Below, piece by piece: positions 59,365 to 64,000 of a DNA stretch of 64,000 nt. Location: positions 448,501-512,500 of the forward strand of contig JADKJC010000002.1 of the NCBI GenBank assembly GCA_016722465.1, written 5' to 3'. The notes beneath the pieces were generated by a model. That model had not been told where the DNA came from. It worked only from the letters and a program-made list of their open reading frames with translations, and did not search any database. Made by a program: the position numbers and the translations under genes. The stretch is from Chitinophagaceae bacterium. GTDB taxonomy: Bacteria; Bacteroidota; Bacteroidia; Chitinophagales; Chitinophagaceae. Numbering within the stretch: position 1 is the first letter of the stretch; each line of letters opens with the position of its first letter.

Positions 59365-59489
59365 AAAAAATATTTTAGTTTTTAAGCCTGATGGCTGATT
59401 TGTTTTAAGGTTAAATTACTGTATTGCTAACTTGTATTTGCACTTTTTGAGCAGAAGCGCTTATCAGCAATTTAAACATTCACCCAATC

Positions 59490-62400
59490 TTATATCAAAG
59501 GTATCTTCACCATAAAATAACTTTCATTTTCTTCAATGACCATTTTCCGGTTGCTTAAATATTTATACAAAGATTCCATATTGCCCAACCCCTGTTTATT
59601 GCTCGTTTCCACAAAATTTTTACTTTGGAGACTATTCCTTACTATCAGGTAATCATCCTCTATAAACAGATCAATTACCAGCGGGGCATCCACATCAGCA
59701 GTATTGTGCTTTATCGCATTTTCCACAAGGTTCTGCAATGTTACCGGCGCAATTTTCCTGTGATAATATTCTTCATCAATGTTCATATTGATTTGCAGTG
59801 CATTTTCAAATCTCGTACGCTGAAGGTCGTTGTAGAGTTGCACAAATTTTATCTCTTCCCCCAGTGGCACCGTTTCATTGTCGCGGTTTTTTAGAATATA
59901 ACGGTACACTTTACTCATTTTATCCAGGAAATTTCCCGCCATTTTCTGATCAATCCTTATTAGGCTGCTGAGCGAAGTAAGTGAGTTAAACAAAAAATGC
60001 GGATTGAGATGTTGCTTTAGATTTTCATACATTACCAGTGCCTTTTCTTTCTCCAGCAACTGAGCCTTACTTTCCAGTTGCAGTAATTTTTCTTTCTGAC
60101 TGATCCGGTACCGGTAAAAAAACAATACAGACAATAGGACCAGTGACAGTATTACTGTTTTAAACCACCATGTTTTATAAAAGGGTGTATGAATAACAAA
60201 ATGAAATACTGTTTCACCAGACTGCCAATTATAGTTTTTTGATATAGCCCTTACCCTGAAGCTGTATTTACCAGGGGCAAGATTATTGTAAACAGCCTCT
60301 GCATTATTTGCAGAAGCTTTTAATGTATCGTCAACACCCTCTAACTGGTATTCGAAAAAATATGGAAAAACATCTCCATCAGTTAGAAGCCCGAATTTCA
60401 GCGTGATTGATTTTTCATCCGGGCCAAGTTCAAGCAGTTGTTTTTCTTCCCCATTCAGCAGGCTGTCTTTTCCGTTAATGTTCACGACACTTATCGTTGG
60501 TTTCTGCAACGCAGGTTTATAATATAGCCGTGCCGGGATAAACTCTGTAATCACGCTGTTAACGGCCACCAGGATATTGCCATCTTTTGTTAAAGAAGCA
60601 TAGTTCTCATAGGTAGGATCGCTTTCGCTGATGGGAATAGAAAAGTTATTGTACCGGCCTATTACAGGATCAAAAACAGAAAACCGGTTAAGCGAAACAC
60701 ACCATATTTTCCCATTGGCATCGGGGATTACTTTGTGAATATTATCACTCACAAGGCCATCGCTTTGGTAATACTGGCCGATTCGTTTTGTTGCCGGATC
60801 ATAGGTGCTCATACCTGCGCCCCTGTTTGCCAGCCATATCACACCTTGTTTATCAAAACTCAGCGAACTGAAGTACCCGTTGTAATCCATTGCAGGGTTT
60901 GTTTGCATCTCCACATAATTTAACTTGTCCTGCTGGTTGAGTGAGCCAATACAGCCCAATGCCGCTGAGAACCAGATTTTACCGTCAGGGCCCTCGGTGA
61001 GATAATCAAATACTGGCTTTTGTCCATTGTGGAAAGTATCCAATGACGGGTGAATTATTTTTACACTGCCACTACCCGAGTTCCATTTGATCAATGTATT
61101 AAAATCGCTGAAGTAGCTGATGCTGTCGTTGTACTTCAGCATGTCTCTTATCATAAGCGTATCCGTATAGCCGGGTAAAGGTGAGTATGGCTGAATAACA
61201 TGTTGCTTTCCGGCAATCATCCATATACCTGCAGTTGTAGATAAAAAAAGGGAATCGCCGTAGAAGCGAAATTTATACATTCCGTTGACAGGCAGTTTCC
61301 CGGCATTGGGCAAAGCCTTTTTCAGATCATACAGTTCAACGTTATTTGCCACAGGAAAATAGTGGGCAATATTCGTGTAATTATAATTGATCCACCAGCT
61401 TTTATCCCTGGGATCTTCTTCAACAATAGAGATGGGGGCATTTTTTAATAATGCATCCAGTTCTCCCAAACGATGCAGCCTGTAAATACTCTTTGATGGA
61501 TTGCATTTTGAAATACCACCCACTGTAGCCAGCCATATGGTGGCATCGTTATCCTGCAGGGCATCAAACATCAAATCACCTGCTATTGAAAGCGCTTCGC
61601 TTTCATCGTGCTTAACGGTTTCTATTTTATTTCCATTCGAAAGGTTAATGGTAATAATGCCATTGTTATAGGTAGACAACCACAATCGCTTCTCAATATC
61701 TTCAAACAATGTTAATCCATAAACATCAGGAAAACTGCTTTGAACAGAAATTCTCTGTAACAGTTTCATTGATGCCGGGTCGAAAAGAATTACCTCTTTA
61801 CGTACATTATCAAAAGCCCAGATCATTCCGGATTGCGACCTTGCCAGTGCAGCAATACTGTTACTGTTGAAGAGTGCGTTGCCGGGTTGATTTTTAAAAT
61901 CAAAATACTTTCTCTCTTTTTTGTTATACAAATGAATACCCGTTCGGGTGGCAAACCACATCCCTTTTCCACCCGGATCTTCCAGCATTCCGTTTCTTCT
62001 TACTGCATATTGGCGCATCGAATCCGGTGATGGTGCAAGAGCAGCAATATCAACAAATGCATCACTTGCTGTGTCCAGCCGCATAATATTCCATTCGCCG
62101 GTGGCCCAGATAGTTCCATCTTTATCACAGGCAATATTCCCAATCACTTTTGCAAACCGGGTGCTGGGTGTTTTATAATTTTTAAATTTGTTTTCCTTTA
62201 CCGTATAACAAAAGATGCCATTGCCTGTTGCTCCCCAAATGCGGCCCAGTTTATCTTCACAAAGCTTTGTAATGTTATTGTCAACAATTGAGTTGGGGCT
62301 CTTTGTTCTTTTAAAAACATAAAAGTGTGCCCCGTCATAGCGGTTAAGGCCGTTCTGGGTACCAATCCATAAAATACCTCGGCTGTCTTTTAAAAATGTT

Positions 62401-62522
62401 ACCGCACTGTTATGGCTTAGTCCATCCTTTTCTTTGATGTGATGAAAGATCATGTCTGGCTGCTGTGCAATAACGCTCGCCAGCATCAATAAAAAAGTGA
62501 TGACAAATAAAACAGATCGCAT
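59490..62522 (-). CDS. Propeller sensor histidine kinase, LytS type
   Basis: A 1010-residue sensor. Signal peptide MRSVLFVITFLLMLASVIAQ, Reg_prop blades (GLSHNSAVTFLKDSRGILW, ITKLCEDKLGRIW and others to ~660), a Y_Y_Y domain (~690-770), a membrane helix (WFKTVILSLVLLSVLFFY), then a His_kinase domain with H842 in LNPHFLFNSL and an HATPase domain with LQNLVENAIKHN. Unlike the HisKA_3 kinases nearby it belongs to the LytS group. It lies head-to-head with a fibre-type gene at 62835, the third such pairing here. Confidence 0.94.
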   Translation of the reverse strand: MRSVLFVITFLLMLASVIAQQPDMIFHHIKEKDGLSHNSAVTFLKDSRGILWIGTQNGLNRYDGAHFYVFKRTKSPNSIVDNNITKLCEDKLGRIWGATGNGIFCYTVKENKFKNYKTPSTRFAKVIGNIACDKDGTIWATGEWNIMRLDTASDAFVDIAALAPSPDSMRQYAVRRNGMLEDPGGKGMWFATRTGIHLYNKKERKYFDFKNQPGNALFNSNSIAALARSQSGMIWAFDNVRKEVILFDPASMKLLQRISVQSSFPDVYGLTLFEDIEKRLWLSTYNNGIITINLSNGNKIETVKHDESEALSIAGDLMFDALQDNDATIWLATVGGISKCNPSKSIYRLHRLGELDALLKNAPISIVEEDPRDKSWWINYNYTNIAHYFPVANNVELYDLKKALPNAGKLPVNGMYKFRFYGDSLFLSTTAGIWMIAGKQHVIQPYSPLPGYTDTLMIRDMLKYNDSISYFSDFNTLIKWNSGSGSVKIIHPSLDTFHNGQKPVFDYLTEGPDGKIWFSAALGCIGSLNQQDKLNYVEMQTNPAMDYNGYFSSLSFDKQGVIWLANRGAGMSTYDPATKRIGQYYQSDGLVSDNIHKVIPDANGKIWCVSLNRFSVFDPVIGRYNNFSIPISESDPTYENYASLTKDGNILVAVNSVITEFIPARLYYKPALQKPTISVVNINGKDSLLNGEEKQLLELGPDEKSITLKFGLLTDGDVFPYFFEYQLEGVDDTLKASANNAEAVYNNLAPGKYSFRVRAISKNYNWQSGETVFHFVIHTPFYKTWWFKTVILSLVLLSVLFFYRYRISQKEKLLQLESKAQLLEKEKALVMYENLKQHLNPHFLFNSLTSLSSLIRIDQKMAGNFLDKMSKVYRYILKNRDNETVPLGEEIKFVQLYNDLQRTRFENALQINMNIDEEYYHRKIAPVTLQNLVENAIKHNTADVDAPLVIDLFIEDDYLIVRNSLQSKNFVETSNKQGLGNMESLYKYLSNRKMVIEENESYFMVKIPLI

Positions 62523-62834
62523 ACTGAAAAATATAAACTATCCATGTGACTGCAAAAAATGGACACTGAAAAACCTGCTATTTAAAATGAAGCGTGGTAA
62601 AAACCAAATAAACCGTAATGTACTTTCCTCACCGCAGCCGCAATCAGGATAAACCCGGCGACACTAAAAGGCTGGCATCGTGGAACAGCCTCTTTACAAA
62701 GTTTGCTCAGCCAGGTTTCGAAAAACGGTTCATTTAAGTTTAAGCATCCCTCATTAAAAAAGCAAGCACCCTGAACACCTGAATATTGTTCAACACTTTG
62801 CATTGCATCATTTTTACAGCACAAAGAAATTAAC
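62523..62834. other. 312-bp divergent intergenic region
   Basis: No credible gene is seen. CATTTTTA at 62809-62816 resembles the -7-like elements of the 18-bp-motif promoters and lies 18 bp before the fibre gene ATG. TATATTTT lies just before the kinase start on the minus strand. The 18-bp motif itself is absent. Confidence 0.5.
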
Positions 62835-64000
62835 ATGAAAAATATATCTCTTCTTGTATTTGTATTCTTTAATACTGCAATTGCTTTCGCTCAAAACAAT
62901 ATAGGCATTGGCACCAGCTCGCCAAACAACAGTGCTATGCTGGATATAACAAGTACAACAAAGGGTTTGCTCATTCCAAGAATGACCACGGCACAACGCA
63001 ATTCCATTGTATCACCTGCAAAAGGATTGATGGTATTTGACAATGATACCAACAGCTTTTGGTTTTATAATGGAAGCACATGGACAAACATTGCAGCCAA
63101 TACCGGCAGCGGATGGGCTTTAACCGGGAACAGCGGCACCAGCCTCGCCACTGATTTTATCGGCACAACAGATAACCAGGCTTTACTATTTAAAGTAAAC
63201 AATAAACGCTTTGGTTTTTTTGACACAAACGGAAGCATTGCCATTGGAGACCTGGCAGGTTCTTACAATTATGCTCACAATAATATTGCTATTGGCAGCA
63301 AAGCACTTTTTTTCAATGGCAGCATCAGCAACCTGGTTGCAGTCGGAGATTCTGCTTTATACAATAATGGAACCGGCGCCCTTGCCGGTGATGGAGTAAA
63401 AAATACGGCGATTGGTTCAAAAGCACTGTTCAGCAACAATACAGGTTCAGAAAATACTGCTATTGGCTACCAAACACTTTACTCAAATACAAACGGAGAT
63501 AACAATGTTGCTGTAGGCAAAGAAGTGCTGCGGCTAAACACAACCGGCAGTTTCAATACTGCGATGGGGAGCAACGCACTCGGAAAAAATATTTCCGGGA
63601 TAAGTAATACCGCACTGGGATATTCCGCTTCATTAAACAATACTACCGGCTTCAGCAATATAGCTCTTGGTACACTCGCCCTTTATGCCAATACCACCGG
63701 CTATTCCAATATTGCTATCGGCACCAATGCATTATCGAAAAATATCTTATCGTATCAGAATATTTCAATTGGCGATTCTTCATTGTTCAATAATGGCTCG
63801 GGCAATATCAACCCGAATGGTGAAGCAAGCTACAATATATCTATAGGTTATAAAACACTTTATAATAACACATCAGGTTATTACAATGTGTCTATCGGCA
63901 ATGAAGCGGGCTACAATATAACAACAGGAGGGGGCAACACTGCACTGGGTACAGAGGCTTTGGGACAGAATATATCAGGCAATAATAATACTGCAGTAGG
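62835..64000 (+). CDS. Fibre-like surface protein with head-type repeats, 3' end cut by window edge
   Basis: At least 388 codons, open at position 64000. Signal peptide MKNISLLVFVFFNTAIAFAQ, then NNIGIGTSSPNNSAMLDI, STTKGLLIPRMTTAQRNSI and GLMVFDNDTNSFWFYNGSTW; this N-terminal region closely matches the fibre gene at 35742. Residues ~140 onwards are a run of ~14- to 24-residue units such as NTAIGSKALFSNNTGSE, NTAIGYQTLYSNTNGDN, NVAVGKEVLRLNTTGSF and NTAMGSNALGKNISGIS. These are YadA-head-like repeats seen in S74-domain fibres. A chaperone domain would be expected beyond the window. The neighbour is a LytS-type kinase in the opposite direction. Confidence 0.88.
   Translation, partial: MKNISLLVFVFFNTAIAFAQNNIGIGTSSPNNSAMLDITSTTKGLLIPRMTTAQRNSIVSPAKGLMVFDNDTNSFWFYNGSTWTNIAANTGSGWALTGNSGTSLATDFIGTTDNQALLFKVNNKRFGFFDTNGSIAIGDLAGSYNYAHNNIAIGSKALFFNGSISNLVAVGDSALYNNGTGALAGDGVKNTAIGSKALFSNNTGSENTAIGYQTLYSNTNGDNNVAVGKEVLRLNTTGSFNTAMGSNALGKNISGISNTALGYSASLNNTTGFSNIALGTLALYANTTGYSNIAIGTNALSKNILSYQNISIGDSSLFNNGSGNINPNGEASYNISIGYKTLYNNTSGYYNVSIGNEAGYNITTGGGNTALGTEALGQNISGNNNTAV

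Noticed and set aside
62769..62786. Search for the 18-bp motif before the third fibre gene
   Set aside because: The -7-like CATTTTTA is present, but the position 22 bp upstream shows no similarity to the motif.
1..64000. CRISPR arrays, tRNA/rRNA genes and insertion sequences
   Set aside because: Looked for in all intergenic gaps by eye; no regular spaced repeats, cloverleaf-like segments or transposase frames found.

Overview
This window reads as chromosome of a Bacteroidota bacterium, most probably a Chitinophagaceae relative. That placement is inferred from family content: type IX secretion (T9SS) cargo with CHU_C and type A tails, PorP/SprF, Porin_10, HYC_CC_PP, Reg_prop/Y_Y_Y sensor kinases, AT-rich leaders lacking Shine-Dalgarno sequences, and promoter elements of the TAnnTTTG type. 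I saw no tRNA, rRNA, CRISPR array, insertion sequence or phage structural cluster.

Region 1 (1-33.5 kb) is mostly housekeeping. It holds a truncated sigma-54 response regulator, a very large TraB/GumN-like protein, sucC, a Porin_10 porin and a four-gene metal-handling operon (HYC_CC_PP protein, triple heavy-metal-binding domain protein, TonB receptor with a fused HMA domain, TlpA-like thioredoxin). These are followed by an RlmI-type methyltransferase, grpE-dnaJ, a YfbK-like von Willebrand protein, hpt, a glucosaminidase with LysM domains, an O-methyltransferase, a sodium:solute symporter, a LOG-family protein, a GlcD-like oxidase, a T9SS pair (PorP/SprF plus a PKD-domain CHU_C giant), recG and fmt. 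Several of these genes carry single-base frame breaks or one in-frame stop. Most breaks lie in short homopolymers, so assembly errors are as likely as real mutations.

Region 2 (33.5-38.1 kb) has two minus-strand surface-protein genes: a fibre-like protein with YadA-head-type repeats and one frame break, then a T9SS type A cargo gene broken into many frames.

Region 3 (38.1-64 kb) is the unusual part. Surface or secreted protein genes alternate with sensor kinases. Three times, a sensor kinase gene lies head-to-head with a fibre-type surface-protein gene (38.1, 49.4 and 62.7 kb). Two of these kinases are close paralogues with TPR domains, each followed by a NarL-type regulator. Between them lies a minus-strand block of six secreted-protein genes. 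In this block an 18-bp imperfect palindrome (ATCCYKKAAAAASRGGAT) occurs at three gene starts, each time exactly 22 bp upstream of a -7-like element; a fourth copy lies in the kinase/fibre intergenic region. This suggests a small regulon in which two-component systems control a secreted fibre/envelope gene set. A DEAD-box helicase, a globin, a standalone LytTR protein and a LytS/LytR pair complete the region. The window ends inside a third fibre-type gene.
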